Positions 17,396 through 27,325 are shown, numbered from the stretch's first letter. The stretch is 64,000 bases of DNA from Methanobacterium sp. (GCF_038562635.1 NZ_JBCFBO010000001.1:2148643-2212642); one strand, 5' to 3'. The notes: generated by a model not told the origin, from the sequence alone. Numbers and translations are program-made.

Positions 17396-18214
17396 ATGGG
17401 TACAGAAATATATTATTTTTCAGGATCTGGTAATTCGCTGCATGTAGCCAGAGAGTTGCAAAAAAGAATTCCAAAAGCAAAACTTATTCCAATTGTAAGC
17501 CTTTTAAACAATGAAAATATTAAAACTAGTGCAAATACAGTGGGATTTGTTTTTCCAATTCATCTTGCAATGATTCCAAGGCCAGTAATGGAATTTCTCC
17601 CCAAACTTAACTTAAATTCAGCAGAATACATTTTTGCAGCAGTTACAAGGATTGGTACCAGGCACAGGGCATTTAAAGACCTTGAAAAAATCTTAAAGAA
17701 AAAAGGCAAGGGTTTAGATGCATTTTTTAATTTAAATATGGCCTCAAATGATCCAAAATCTAAAGAATTTAAGGCAGCAACAGCAGATCAAATAGCAGAA
17801 ATAGAACTAGAAGTCCAAAATAAACTTGATTACATCCAGGATATCGTTATAAATAAAAAAATTGTCCTTCAAAAGGATACTAAATTTACAGTCGCTATCC
17901 CTGGTTTTTCTGTTCTCTCTCCCTTCTTGCCATTTTTTAATAAGATGTTCAATTATGATTTTTACGCTGATTCAAAATGTACTGGCTGCAGGACATGTGA
18001 AAAAGTTTGTTTATCTGGAAAAATAAAAATGATTGATGCAAAACCAGTATGGCAGAAGGATGTGAAGTGCTTTTTTTGTTATGCATGTTTAAATTACTGC
18101 CCAGAAAAAGCGGTTCAAATTAAATCTTCACGTTTTTTTAAAGTATACACTGAAGAGAATGAGAGGTATTCTCATCCATATGCAAATGCAGATGATATTA
18201 CAGGACAAAAATGA
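17396..18214 (+). CDS. EFR1-type flavodoxin-ferredoxin fusion
   Basis: The ATG at 17396 has GGTGG as its ribosome site. The product is 272 residues. The N-terminal flavodoxin-like half has the IYYFSGSGNSLHVA phosphate loop. The C-terminal part carries two 4Fe-4S motifs (CTGCRTCEKVC with a matching later Cys, and CFFCYACLNYC-P). Such EFR1 family ferredoxin proteins are common in anaerobes and move electrons between FMN and Fe-S clusters. A close paralogue lies at 27326, with the same YSHPYA...DDI-GQK C-terminal tail. Confidence 0.9.
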   Translation: MGTEIYYFSGSGNSLHVARELQKRIPKAKLIPIVSLLNNENIKTSANTVGFVFPIHLAMIPRPVMEFLPKLNLNSAEYIFAAVTRIGTRHRAFKDLEKILKKKGKGLDAFFNLNMASNDPKSKEFKAATADQIAEIELEVQNKLDYIQDIVINKKIVLQKDTKFTVAIPGFSVLSPFLPFFNKMFNYDFYADSKCTGCRTCEKVCLSGKIKMIDAKPVWQKDVKCFFCYACLNYCPEKAVQIKSSRFFKVYTEENERYSHPYANADDITGQK

Positions 18215-18239
18215 TTAATTACATTTAAAGGGGGAAAAC

Positions 18240-18901
18240 ATGTCGCAAGTGATTAAAATCACTACGCTCAATATGGGTTTGAAATGGGGCACTGTGAATT
18301 GTTACCTTGTTAAATTGGATAATGATTATCTTTAATCGATACAGGGCCTTCAAATAAGCGCGATGAACTTGAAAAAGAAATTAAAAATGTGGGCTGTAAA
18401 CTTGGAGACATTAAACTTATCTTGATAACCCACGGGGATTCTGATCATACTGGAAATGCTGCATATCTTCGTAAAAAGCACACTGCCAAAATATCTATGC
18501 ATAAAAATGATTTAGAAATGGTAGAAAAAGGTGATATGTCCTATAACAGAAAAGTCAATTTTATTACCCGAATAGTATTTTCATTACCTTTCATTAAGTT
18601 AAGTAAGTCGGATAGATTTATACCAGACAGTTATGTGGAAGATGGTCAGGATCTTTCTGATTACGGTTTCGATGCTGAAGTTATTCATATTCTTGGACAT
18701 TCAGAGGGTTCTATTGGGATTTTAACAGAAGATGGAAATCTATTTTGTGGTGATCTACTTGAAAATACAAAAAAACCAGTTATTAATTCCATTATGGGTG
18801 ATATGGTGGCAGTAAATGATAGTTTTGAAAAATTAAGAAAATTAAACATAAATACTGTTTATCCATGTCATGGTAAGACATTCAAGATGGATTATTTATA
18901 A
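18240..18901 (+). pseudogene. Metallo-beta-lactamase-fold hydrolase, frameshifted
   Basis: Translation from the ATG at 18240 (behind GGGGG) reads a normal MBL-fold start (QVIKITTLNMGLKWGTVNCY), then hits a TAA near 18333. Dropping back one base restores IDTGPSNKRDELEKE and continues to 18901. The rest has the metal-binding THGDSDHTGN, GHSEGSIG and FCGDLLEN segments. Comparison with the intact paralogue at 31381 shows that one base is missing inside the codons for NDYVLIDTG. The rest of the frame is well conserved, so the lesion is recent or a sequence error. Confidence 0.85.
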
Positions 18902-18925
18902 AAAAATTAGGGGAAAATTATACAA

Positions 18926-18987
18926 AAACTTGAACTGGCACGTTTAGAAGAAATTCTAAGTCTCGGTAAAATGAAATGAGGAATTAG
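18926..18987 (+). pseudogene. Remnant of a PadR gene 3' end
   Basis: These 62 bases encode KLELARLEEILSLGK followed by a frameshifted tail. They match the last codons of the padR gene at 15164 (KLELERLEELLEHGKNEMRS), including the GAAATGAGG just before the next start. The rest of the padR copy is gone. It lies immediately before a DUF2812 gene, exactly where padR sits at the first locus. It is therefore the scar of a duplicated padR-DUF2812 unit. Confidence 0.75.
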
Positions 18988-18988
18988 C

Positions 18989-19510
18989 ATGAATGAAATT
19001 AAAACTGTTTGGCACTGGTGGTGGGGCTGGAGCCCTGAAAAAATAGAAGACTGGCTTGAGGAGATGGAACTTGAGGGATGGAACTTATTTCAAGTAGATT
19101 TTAATCATATCCGCTTTAAATTTGAAAAGGGAGAAAGCAGGAAGATGAGGTACTGCGTCGACTATCAAGAAAATGTTGATGAAAACTATTTTGAGATTTT
19201 TAAAGAGTATGGCTGGGAACTAGCTGATGATGGGATTCTTCCATGGTATATTTGGCGTAAACCCTACGAAAATGAAAGGCCCAGTATTTATACTGATACA
19301 ATATCTTTAATTGAGAGAAACAACCGCCAGCTTTGGATCGTTGGGGTTTTGATGGTCATGGATATAATTGTATTTTATTCTACACTTGAAGGTGGTTACA
19401 TTGGAATAGGGTTAGGGCTGCTTTTTTTAATGATTTTAGTCATGGGGTACATTATAATGCAGCTTTACCTGTATAATAAAAAACTGGAAAAAAACGAAAT
19501 GAAGCTTTGA
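18989..19510 (+). CDS. DUF2812 family membrane protein, copy 2
   Basis: This 173-residue paralogue of the gene at 15489 keeps the WHWWWGW start, the RKMRYCVDYQ and LPWYIWRK landmarks, and two C-terminal membrane segments. Its upstream DNA still carries a padR remnant (18926-18987), so this copy was duplicated with a regulator that has since been lost. GAGGAAT serves as the ribosome site. Function unknown. Confidence 0.87.
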   Translation: MNEIKTVWHWWWGWSPEKIEDWLEEMELEGWNLFQVDFNHIRFKFEKGESRKMRYCVDYQENVDENYFEIFKEYGWELADDGILPWYIWRKPYENERPSIYTDTISLIERNNRQLWIVGVLMVMDIIVFYSTLEGGYIGIGLGLLFLMILVMGYIIMQLYLYNKKLEKNEMKL

Positions 19511-19575
19511 TATTTAAAATTTTGTTATTAAATATCTGATGCATATAAAATAGTTTTTAAGGATTGGGGATTAAA

Positions 19576-20106
19576 ATGAGAGAAACTAAAACTGCTTGCC
19601 ACTGGTGGTGGGGCTGGAACCCAGAAAAAATAGAAAACTGGCTTGAAGAGATGGAACTGGACGGTTGGAATCTGGTCAGCGTAGGTTTTGCTTATATAGT
19701 CTTTAAATTTGAAAAGGGAGAAAGCAGGAAGATAAGATACTGTGTTGATTATCAGATTAACGTGGGAAATAATTATTTTGAGCTCTTTAAAGAAGATGGC
19801 TGGGAATTAGCAGATGATAAAATCATTCCATGGTATATCTGGCGTAAATCCTATGAAAATGAAAGGCCCAGTATTTATACTGATACGAAATCATTAATTG
19901 AGAGAAATAATCGATTGATCAAGACTGTTGGTATTCTGGTGCCTTTAGAAATAGTTGTACTTTATCGAGTTTTTGAAAGCGGTTCTGATGAAATTAAATC
20001 AGCATTGATGCTGTTTATTATCCTAATTTTTGTATTCTTAGGATATGTGACAGCACAGCTTTACCGATGCAATAAAAAGCTTGAGGAAAATGAAATTAGT
20101 TTATAA
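19576..20106 (+). CDS. DUF2812 family membrane protein, copy 3
   Basis: The ATG at 19576 (GGGGA at 19566-19570) is chosen over the TTG at 19564. This third DUF2812 paralogue, 176 residues, has the same landmarks (CHWWWGWNPEKIENWLEE, IRYCVDYQ, IPWYIWRK) and two C-terminal membrane segments. It is closest to copy 2. It ends the plus-strand group and converges on the ABC permease gene, which ends 13 bases away. Confidence 0.87.
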   Translation: MRETKTACHWWWGWNPEKIENWLEEMELDGWNLVSVGFAYIVFKFEKGESRKIRYCVDYQINVGNNYFELFKEDGWELADDKIIPWYIWRKSYENERPSIYTDTKSLIERNNRLIKTVGILVPLEIVVLYRVFESGSDEIKSALMLFIILIFVFLGYVTAQLYRCNKKLEENEISL

Positions 20107-20118
20107 AACATCTAAATT

Positions 20119-20904
20119 CTAGTTTTGGTCAGCAAAACGCCACCATAGAAATGTGCCAGCTAATCCAAAAATGCAGGTGGAAACTAATACGATTAGGCTG
20201 GGAATGCCTGGATTTGGAAGATTTGGCCCTACAAGCCCACTAATAAGTGCAGGAATAGCCCAGGGGATATATGGTGCAATTGCAGGTGTTCCTATTACAA
20301 CTAAATTGGTTAGGATTAGTGTAAAAATCACATAGGCTAAAGGGGCTAAATATCCTCGGCTGAAACTTGCAATGAATGCAACAGGGGTACAGAGTAGTGT
20401 TGTAAGAAATGCAGTTTTCATAAAGGTAATAAAGTAGTTACAGGCTATTTCAGTTGACCAATGGGGAATATCTACTATAAATCCTGCTATAACTCCGGAT
20501 ACAAATAGGGTTAATGAGAGCAGCAAACTCCAGAGAATGATTATAATGAATTTCGATGAAACTATGGTTAAACGGTTAACAGGCAGAGATAATATGTCTT
20601 TTACTGCATGATCCGTATATTCTCTCCCAAAAATCCAGCTTGAAACAAATCCAAATCCTATGGTTCCAAGGGATAAAATAATTTGAATTAACAGTTGAAA
20701 ATAGGATGGCCATTCAGCTTTAAACATGGATGCCTTAGCACTTGCGGCTGCAGAGTTAGCAGCGAGTTCTGGATGTTTTGAAATGAAAACCATAATGCCT
20801 ATCATGAGTGCAATACCTGAAAAGCCAATTAAAGTTAATATAAGCATTCTTGACTTTTTTACTTTGAGTAATTCAGTCCAGGTGGCTTCATATAATCTGT
20901 TCAT
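20119..20904 (-). CDS. ABC-2 type exporter permease
   Basis: This is a 261-residue membrane protein with six hydrophobic segments and the ABC-2 signature region FGREYTDHAVKDILSLPVNR after the second segment. It is the permease half of an ABC exporter. The ATPase gene ends at 20905, with no base between the two genes, so they are translated together. The usual roles of such pairs are drug, peptide or lipid export; nothing shows which. Confidence 0.88.
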   Translation of the reverse strand: MNRLYEATWTELLKVKKSRMLILTLIGFSGIALMIGIMVFISKHPELAANSAAASAKASMFKAEWPSYFQLLIQIILSLGTIGFGFVSSWIFGREYTDHAVKDILSLPVNRLTIVSSKFIIIILWSLLLSLTLFVSGVIAGFIVDIPHWSTEIACNYFITFMKTAFLTTLLCTPVAFIASFSRGYLAPLAYVIFTLILTNLVVIGTPAIAPYIPWAIPALISGLVGPNLPNPGIPSLIVLVSTCIFGLAGTFLWWRFADQN

Positions 20905-21837
20905 TTAAACCACTCCTTTACCAATAATTCTTAAGAAATAAGACTCAAGTTCTTCTTCTTCAACTTTCAACATATTTGGTGAAAATCCAGCATTAACCAG
21001 ACTTGAATTGATATTTTCGGGATGGAGAAGTGCATTTTCTGCCTTAATTTCTATTAGGCCGTCGTCAGTTAGGGTTGAATTAATTCCTTCCTTAGCCAGG
21101 GCTGAAATTGCCCCAGTTTTATTTTTTACGTTAATAAAGAGACTTCTATTTCTAAGTTGATGCAGTTCATCAGCTTCTATCTCTTGAATTAGTTTTCCTT
21201 CATTGATTATACCAATACGGGTTGCAATTTTAGAGATTTCACCCAGAATATGACTTGAGATAAATACGGTAACTCCCTTATTAAATGCAAGATCTCGCAG
21301 TAATTCTCTTATTTCAACAATACCTGCTGGATCAAGCCCATTTGCTGGTTCATCAAGAATTAAAATTTCAGGATTGTGTATTAATGCCTTTGCAAGTCCC
21401 AGTCTTTGAGCATTTCCTAAGGAAAGATTTTTTGCTTTTCTATTTTTATAAGGGCCAAGTTGAAGTTTCTCTACCACTGAATCAACTGCATTTGAATCTG
21501 GAAGTAAACGCAACCTGCGTATAATTTCAAGGTTTTCCTTAACAGTTAGTTGTGGATATGAATAAGGTACTTCAACAAGATAACCTACTTTATTCCAGAT
21601 TTTATGTTGGCCTGCGTGAATTTTTTCACTATTTAAGTAAGATTCACCTGCAGTAGGTCTTATCATTCCAAGTAACATTCGAATTGTAGTGGTTTTTCCT
21701 GCACCATTTAGACCTAAAAATCCATATATTTCTCCTTTACGGACATTCAGTGATATACCATCCACAGCTTTAATTTTACCATAGTGTTTGGATAAGTTAT
21801 GGGTTCTGATAACTTCGTCTTCAATTATTTTCTCCAC
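20905..21837 (-). CDS. ABC transporter ATP-binding protein
   Basis: This 310-residue protein has all ABC motifs: Walker A GLNGAGKTTT, the signature NLSLGNAQRLG (LSLGN in place of LSGGQ), Walker B ILILDEPANGLDP, and the H-loop ISSHIL. The C-terminal 90 residues form the extra domain typical of drug or bacitracin exporters (CcmA/BcrA-like). It sits between the TetR gene (15 bases upstream) and its permease in a three-gene operon. Confidence 0.95.
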   Translation of the reverse strand: MEKIIEDEVIRTHNLSKHYGKIKAVDGISLNVRKGEIYGFLGLNGAGKTTTIRMLLGMIRPTAGESYLNSEKIHAGQHKIWNKVGYLVEVPYSYPQLTVKENLEIIRRLRLLPDSNAVDSVVEKLQLGPYKNRKAKNLSLGNAQRLGLAKALIHNPEILILDEPANGLDPAGIVEIRELLRDLAFNKGVTVFISSHILGEISKIATRIGIINEGKLIQEIEADELHQLRNRSLFINVKNKTGAISALAKEGINSTLTDDGLIEIKAENALLHPENINSSLVNAGFSPNMLKVEEEELESYFLRIIGKGVV

Positions 21838-21852
21838 TTGAACCCCTTCTTT

Positions 21853-22461
21853 TCATTTATTTTCCTTAGTTATTAAGTAAGAGGCCAGGGCATCAATCCA
21901 TAACTCTTTGGTTGCCTCAAAATTTGTTCCCTCAAAATCATCTCGATGTATAACAAGGTAAATTAAGGATAATAATAGACCATTTAAGGCTTCCATGTCT
22001 ACTTTCCTCATCCAGCCCTGTTCCATCCAGTAACGGAAGTATTTAGAAATATCCTCCTGATCGCTTTCAATGTGCTTCTTTAATGTTTCCTCTGGAAGTT
22101 TTTGCAGCAGTAATTCATAATTGGTTGAATTAATTTCTCTGTATAATGGCATGGTGATTAATAGTTCAATCATTTGGTTGAGAAACGCTTTGAAACTTTT
22201 CCGTTTATTTTTTTCAGTTTTAAAAGCGTTTTCAAACATTTTTTCTCTAAATTCACCTTCTACAGTTTCTAAAACATCAAAATATAATTCTTCCTTCGAC
22301 CCGTAAAAGAGGTAGAAAGAACCCTTTGAAATTCCTGCTGCACGCACAATTTCATCTACAGTGGTTTTTTGAAGCCCATATTTCTCAAAAAGTTTCATGG
22401 ATTTGTTTATAAGGTTTTTTCTGATGATTTCTTTTTCCTGTTTACTCCAAGCTTTAGGCAT
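21853..22461 (-). CDS. TetR/AcrR family regulator of the ABC operon
   Basis: This 202-residue protein has an N-terminal TetR helix-turn-helix (KYGLQKTTVDEIVRAAGISK, GSFYLFYGSKEELY). It is the first gene of an operon with the ABC ATPase and permease and so most likely represses the exporter until a ligand appears. A dyad in its promoter (22481-22508) is the probable operator. GGAGA serves as the ribosome site. Confidence 0.93.
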   Translation of the reverse strand: MPKAWSKQEKEIIRKNLINKSMKLFEKYGLQKTTVDEIVRAAGISKGSFYLFYGSKEELYFDVLETVEGEFREKMFENAFKTEKNKRKSFKAFLNQMIELLITMPLYREINSTNYELLLQKLPEETLKKHIESDQEDISKYFRYWMEQGWMRKVDMEALNGLLLSLIYLVIHRDDFEGTNFEATKELWIDALASYLITKENK

Positions 22462-22480
22462 ATAAATCTCCTTTTTACTC

Positions 22481-22520
22481 TATGACTGTTCATGTAAATA
22501 TAGTCATATAGTATATATAA
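22481..22520 (-). promoter_or_regulatory. Promoter and dyad operator of the TetR-ABC operon
   Basis: On the minus strand a TATA box (TTATATATAC, 22511-22520) is followed by arms TATGACT (22481-22487) and AGTCATA (22502-22508), separated by 14 bases. The dyad lies between the TATA box and the start codon, the usual place for autorepression. Confidence 0.5.
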
Positions 22521-22582
22521 TTTTCGTGTTTTAATATTATCCCGATCTGGCCTGCGTGCATTGATTTAGAAAAATGCTAATT

Positions 22583-23560
22583 TTAGTTTTCAAATGAAAG
22601 GGCATCTTCACTTTTTTCAGGCGTATTTTGGAAATATTTCTTAGAATAAACGATTAAGCACAGTATAATGACTAAAAAAGAGCCTAAAAGCGCTGTTAAA
22701 TTGAAATTTAAGAAAACGGATAAAACGGGTATCATCTGGCTCTGCTCGTAGGAAGGGAGATTCAGTAAATTTATAATGTCTGTGAGTGAGTATTTGCTGA
22801 AGGTCATAGTTATTGAAACGAGCATCAGCCCATAGTATATAATAAGTCCCCAGAAAGCCAGCAAATATCTTTTCCAGAACCCATAGGTTAAAATTGCTAA
22901 AATAAATACTGCACTGCTAATATAATGAACACCTTCTCTGTGAAGAATGATTTTTCCAAAAAAGGGGAAAATGTACTGGAGTAAAGCACCGGCATGGAGA
23001 AGCAGTATAAAGATGATATTCAAGCTGCATATCAGCAATACGGCTTGAGGGATTTCATAAATAAAGTTATTGCTTTTGTTTTTAAATATATTCCTTAATC
23101 TTTCGCTTTCGTACGTTTTGATGAAAATAAATGGGATGATAATTCCAATTAAAGCCATAACTACTAAAATCAAACTAATTGTAGATAAATTAATACTTTT
23201 AATGAATTCAGGTATGGAAACAATGAAACTGCTAGTTATATTAATTCCTAATATGAGCCATATGTAAATGAGATTTAAGAAAAGCTTTCGTCCCCAATAA
23301 TGTAGTTTAAATGTTCCAATACCTATGGGGATCAGTAAAAATGCCACGATGTAATATCCTGCATTTTGAATCACTAAATAGGCAAACCATAAGGATCCGA
23401 TCTGGAAACCTTCATAATAGAATTGGCCGCCCTTAGAAAAGAAATAAAAGCAGATTATCTCTAATGGGCCGTAATAAATTCCTATTAATCCTATTATAAG
23501 TAAAAATACTCCTGAAATTTTCATGAACGTTTTTAAATAAGGTTTGGAACTTATTTTCAT
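22583..23560 (-). CDS. Multi-pass membrane protein of unknown function
   Basis: This 325-residue protein is made almost entirely of hydrophobic segments (about eight to nine), with short loops and a polar C-terminal tail (NTPEKSEDALSFEN). I do not recognise a family. It is preceded by AAGGAG and stands alone between the TetR operon promoter and the MFS gene, all on the minus strand. Confidence 0.75.
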   Translation of the reverse strand: MKISSKPYLKTFMKISGVFLLIIGLIGIYYGPLEIICFYFFSKGGQFYYEGFQIGSLWFAYLVIQNAGYYIVAFLLIPIGIGTFKLHYWGRKLFLNLIYIWLILGINITSSFIVSIPEFIKSINLSTISLILVVMALIGIIIPFIFIKTYESERLRNIFKNKSNNFIYEIPQAVLLICSLNIIFILLLHAGALLQYIFPFFGKIILHREGVHYISSAVFILAILTYGFWKRYLLAFWGLIIYYGLMLVSITMTFSKYSLTDIINLLNLPSYEQSQMIPVLSVFLNFNLTALLGSFLVIILCLIVYSKKYFQNTPEKSEDALSFEN

Positions 23561-23792
23561 TATAACACTCCTTATTAACTTTTTGGAGAGTTTTTAGATC
23601 TAACTATTTTAAAATTAATATTTATTACCTAACAAATCATTTGATATGATATAATAAATGTTTTTATCAAAATTAAAACGCCGATTTAAAGCATTAACTG
23701 CCTAAAAGTTTTTAATCATTTAAATTTAAAAAAATAGGTTAGGGGATATGATATTCACGGGAATTTAGACGCGGATAGTGGTTTGGTATTCA

Positions 23793-25175
23793 TTAACTTG
23801 GCCCTGTTTTCCTTCTTATAATGAAATAGCCGTATATTGAGATGTAACATAAAATAGCAAATATTAAAAATGGTATTTTGCTGGCTTCAATAAAAGAAGC
23901 GTAATTACTGGGCGTAAGAGGAGATTGTCCCATAAAAATGTTTAGAACGGCTAGGGTTATTCCCATTCCCATCATCTGGCCCACTACCCTCATGGTGTTC
24001 AACGTCGCGGTGGAAACTCCATAAAACTTATTTTCAAAGTACCCTACTGAAATTTGAGTACTGGAAGAAGCAGAAAGCCCATATCCTGACCCAATAACTG
24101 CAAGGGCAACCACTATAAGCCATAAACTTGTGTTCTCTCCTAAAAACACAAGTAGAGTTAACCCTACTGCAGTCAGCGCCATTCCTATAGCTGCTATAAA
24201 ACGGGGCCACAGGAACTTCAATAATTTACTCTCTGAAATCGAGAATATGGCTATAAAAACAGATTGAACACTCAGTAACAGTCCTGCCTGGTCAGGACTT
24301 AATCCTTTTATGTTCTGGAGATACAGAGTTAAAAGAAAAATAGTGAATATGCCTGGGGCGTAGTTTACAAGGGATGTTAAATTGTTAATGATATAAACCC
24401 TGTCAAATAACAATTTGGGGTGTATAAGGGGATTTTTAACTATTTTTTGAAGCCATATGAATATCAAAACTCCTAAAGAACCTAATATTAATGCTAAAAT
24501 TCCGAAGTAAGTGGTAATTTCTGAAAAACCCACCATTATCCCAATTAGTGATAATGCAAAAACTGAAGTGCTGGTTATGCTGATTTTTTCATTCTCATCT
24601 TCTTCCACTTTTTCTTCTAATTTAAGAAGGATAAACAGTGCAGCTATGCCGAATGGTACTGCAAATGCAAAAATAGATCTCCAGCCTAAAAACTGGGTTA
24701 AAAATCCACCTAAAATAGGTCCAGCGGAAAGCCCGATATAACTTACACCCACACTTATAGAAAGTGCCCTGCTTTTATCTTTTTTCTTGAAAACATATGC
24801 AATCAGGGAGTACACGTTTCCAAAGATCATGGCCCCTCCAATGGCCTGTAAAATCCTGGATAATAATAGTACAGTTCCAGAAGGGGCTGCAGCAGATAAA
24901 ATGCTTGCAAGTGTGAATATTATTATTCCATAGGTGATAATTTTCTTTTTACCATAGTTATCTGCTATTTTACCAAATGGAATTAAGAAGATACCTGTAA
25001 AAAGTAGATATGATGTTGGAATCCACCCCAGAAATATGGAATTAAGCGTAAATGTCGCTCCGATTTCAGGTAAAGCAATATTTACAGAAGAACTTATATA
25101 TGCGACCATAAAACTGACAAGAATACTTACCCAAAGTGCATATCTTGCAGTGGTTTTTGATCCGCCAGAGTCCAT
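23793..25175 (-). CDS. MFS drug transporter (DHA2-like)
   Basis: This 460-residue protein has about 14 membrane segments. It shows the MFS loop motif GKIADNYGKKKI after segment 2, RILQAIGGAMIFGNVYSL in segment 4 and the exporter motif GVSYIGLSAGPILGGFL in segment 5. These match the 14-segment DHA2 group of proton-driven drug exporters (EmrB/QacA-like). No clear ribosome site precedes the ATG, so it may be leaderless. Substrate unknown. Confidence 0.92.
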   Translation of the reverse strand: MDSGGSKTTARYALWVSILVSFMVAYISSSVNIALPEIGATFTLNSIFLGWIPTSYLLFTGIFLIPFGKIADNYGKKKIITYGIIIFTLASILSAAAPSGTVLLLSRILQAIGGAMIFGNVYSLIAYVFKKKDKSRALSISVGVSYIGLSAGPILGGFLTQFLGWRSIFAFAVPFGIAALFILLKLEEKVEEDENEKISITSTSVFALSLIGIMVGFSEITTYFGILALILGSLGVLIFIWLQKIVKNPLIHPKLLFDRVYIINNLTSLVNYAPGIFTIFLLTLYLQNIKGLSPDQAGLLLSVQSVFIAIFSISESKLLKFLWPRFIAAIGMALTAVGLTLLVFLGENTSLWLIVVALAVIGSGYGLSASSSTQISVGYFENKFYGVSTATLNTMRVVGQMMGMGITLAVLNIFMGQSPLTPSNYASFIEASKIPFLIFAILCYISIYGYFIIRRKTGPS

Positions 25176-25471
25176 AGTATTATTTAGTTGTAAAATGGTA
25201 TAAACATTGATATAAACAGAAGAATTGGATTGTTTTAAAATAATTCATGTCAAGCCTATGCAAGGTTTATATGTCACGTTAAACTGTCCTGCTTAATTTA
25301 AGTTGAACTGTTAAAAAATTCTAGTTTATTTAAATTAACGATTTAAATTATAGCACTACATTCCAGACATGAATGTTAAAAAATTATTAGGTTTATTTTA
25401 AATAATTTAATAATAGAATAATGATTATTAATGAAAAAGATAAAAAAATCTTTAATAAATGGGGATATTCT

Positions 25472-25948
25472 ATGAAAATAGGGATCATTGTTCATTCCAG
25501 AACCGGCCATACACATTTTGTTGCCCAGAGGCTCGAGGAAAAGCTTTCTGCAGAGGGGCATGAGGTAGATATTCAACAGCTGAGACTAGCGGGAGGGCAG
25601 GATGTTCCTGGCAAAGATAGCATAATCCAAAATCCACCTGATTTAAATGGGTATGATAAAGTTATATTCGGAGCTCCAGTACATGCATTTTCCCTTTCAA
25701 AAGTAATGGAAGCTTATTTAACACAGGTTTCATCTCTTACAGGTAAAACTGTGGTATGTTTTGTTACAAAGGGTTTACCATTTGGCTGGACCGGTGGAAA
25801 TCGTGCAATTAGTGAAATGAAGGAAATTTGCGAATCTAAATGGGCTACTGTTTCTGGAACTGGGATTATAATCTGGAACAAAAACCGCCAAAAACAGATT
25901 GATGATCTGGTGGAAAAATTCAGTGGATTAATTGATTTAGATGGATAA
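25472..25948 (+). CDS. Flavodoxin family protein, copy 1
   Basis: The ATG at 25472 has GGGGATA upstream; the earlier in-frame ATG at 25421 has none. The 158-residue flavodoxin has the phosphate loop HSRTGHTHFVAQ, the ring-contact segment FGAPVHAFSLSKVM, and the NFWG-like GLPFGWTGGNRA loop. It is 15 bases upstream of a close paralogue; both likely carry low-potential electrons. Confidence 0.88.
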   Translation: MKIGIIVHSRTGHTHFVAQRLEEKLSAEGHEVDIQQLRLAGGQDVPGKDSIIQNPPDLNGYDKVIFGAPVHAFSLSKVMEAYLTQVSSLTGKTVVCFVTKGLPFGWTGGNRAISEMKEICESKWATVSGTGIIIWNKNRQKQIDDLVEKFSGLIDLDG

Positions 25949-25963
25949 AATGGGGAGTATACT

Positions 25964-26434
25964 ATGAAAATAGGTATTGTTGTTCATTCACAAACAGGTA
26001 ACACCTGCAAAGTCGCTCAAAAACTTCAAGAGAAGCTTTCAGCATCTGGAAATGAGGTAGAAATCCAGAGGGTGAGAATGGTGGGAGGAGATAAACCGCA
26101 GGGTAAAGATATAAAGATTGAAAACCCTCCGGATGTAGGTAAGTATGATGCATTGATTTTTGGAGCTCCTGTACATGCCTTTTCCCTTGCACCTGCTATG
26201 AAAGTATATATGGAACAGATTGCATCACTTCAGGATAAAAAAGTGGCATGTTTTGTTACAAAAGCCCTGCGTTTTAACTGGACCGGCGGAACCCGTGCAA
26301 CTGGCCAAATGAAACGAATTTGTCAGGATAAAGGCGCAGTATTATCTGGAACAGGGATTGTGGTATGGAACAAACAATGCAATGAAAAAATTTCCGAGCT
26401 GGTTGAAGAATTCAGCGGGTTATTTGACTTATAA
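25964..26434 (+). CDS. Flavodoxin family protein, copy 2
   Basis: This 156-residue tandem paralogue of the preceding gene has the same architecture (HSQTGNTCKVAQ, FGAPVHAFSLAPAM, ALRFNWTGGTRA). The shared loops are nearly identical, so the pair arose by tandem duplication. The ribosome site is GGGGAG. An EFR1-type gene follows 21 bases later, placing both flavodoxins in one electron-transfer operon. Confidence 0.88.
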   Translation: MKIGIVVHSQTGNTCKVAQKLQEKLSASGNEVEIQRVRMVGGDKPQGKDIKIENPPDVGKYDALIFGAPVHAFSLAPAMKVYMEQIASLQDKKVACFVTKALRFNWTGGTRATGQMKRICQDKGAVLSGTGIVVWNKQCNEKISELVEEFSGLFDL

Positions 26435-26455
26435 ACGAATAAAAAGGTTTTGGTC

Positions 26456-27310
26456 ATGAACTTGGAAATTTACTATTTCTCAGGGACTGGAAATTCATTA
26501 ACTGTAGCAAGGGATATTGCAGAGAAAATGGACGGTAATTTGATATCAATACCGTCTGTAATGGATAAAAAAAGCATAACAACTGATGCAGACGTGATAG
26601 GCATTGTTTTTCCGGTATATTATTTGGGAACTGTCAATATTCCCCTTGTTGTGCAGCGATTTGTCGGGAAACTGGATGATATAAGTACAAAATATATATT
26701 TGCAGTGTGTACGTTTGGTGGAGGGGCTGGTTCCACACTGGCTATGCTGGATGAAATGATCAGGGCACGCGGCGGCAGACTTTCATCTGGATTCGGTGTT
26801 CAAATGCCACAGAACGCTTTTAGAAAGCCTTTTGAAAATAAAATAAAGCTTTACAGTAATTGGAAAGAGAAAAAACTTGATTTTATTTGTGAACATGTCA
26901 AAGCAAAGGACGGCTGGTTTGATACAGATGGGTTATTCATTGGTCTGGTCGTGGCTATTATAGAAAGGATGATGAAAGTTGGTTTTTTAAATAGATCTTC
27001 CCTAAGATCAATGAAAAAAACAGCACGTCTTCATGAAGATTCGGATTTAAAATTAGATGAAGTCATTCATTTTATGGATAGGAGTTATAGCACTGATGAG
27101 AATTGTACAGGCTGTGGTACATGTTCAAAGGTTTGTCAGGTGCGTAATATTGAAATAGTTGATAATAAACCGGCATGGAAGCACCACTGTGAGAACTGCC
27201 TGGCGTGCATCAAATGGTGCCCGCAAAGTGCAATTCACGGCTATGGGGAACTACCTGGGGGCTACCATCATCCGGATGTGAATATTTTGGATATGTTAAG
27301 GGAAAGTTGA
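26456..27310 (+). CDS. EFR1-type flavodoxin-ferredoxin fusion
   Basis: This 284-residue protein starts at the ATG at 26456. The flavodoxin-like half has IYYFSGTGNSLTVA and FPVYYLGTVNIPLVV. The C-terminal part has CTGCGTCSKVC and CENCLACIKWCP, giving two 4Fe-4S clusters. It differs from the EFR1 gene next door (27326) in its middle region, so it is a separate branch of the family rather than a recent copy. Confidence 0.9.
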   Translation: MNLEIYYFSGTGNSLTVARDIAEKMDGNLISIPSVMDKKSITTDADVIGIVFPVYYLGTVNIPLVVQRFVGKLDDISTKYIFAVCTFGGGAGSTLAMLDEMIRARGGRLSSGFGVQMPQNAFRKPFENKIKLYSNWKEKKLDFICEHVKAKDGWFDTDGLFIGLVVAIIERMMKVGFLNRSSLRSMKKTARLHEDSDLKLDEVIHFMDRSYSTDENCTGCGTCSKVCQVRNIEIVDNKPAWKHHCENCLACIKWCPQSAIHGYGELPGGYHHPDVNILDMLRES

Positions 27311-27325
27311 TTAACGGGGGATTTT

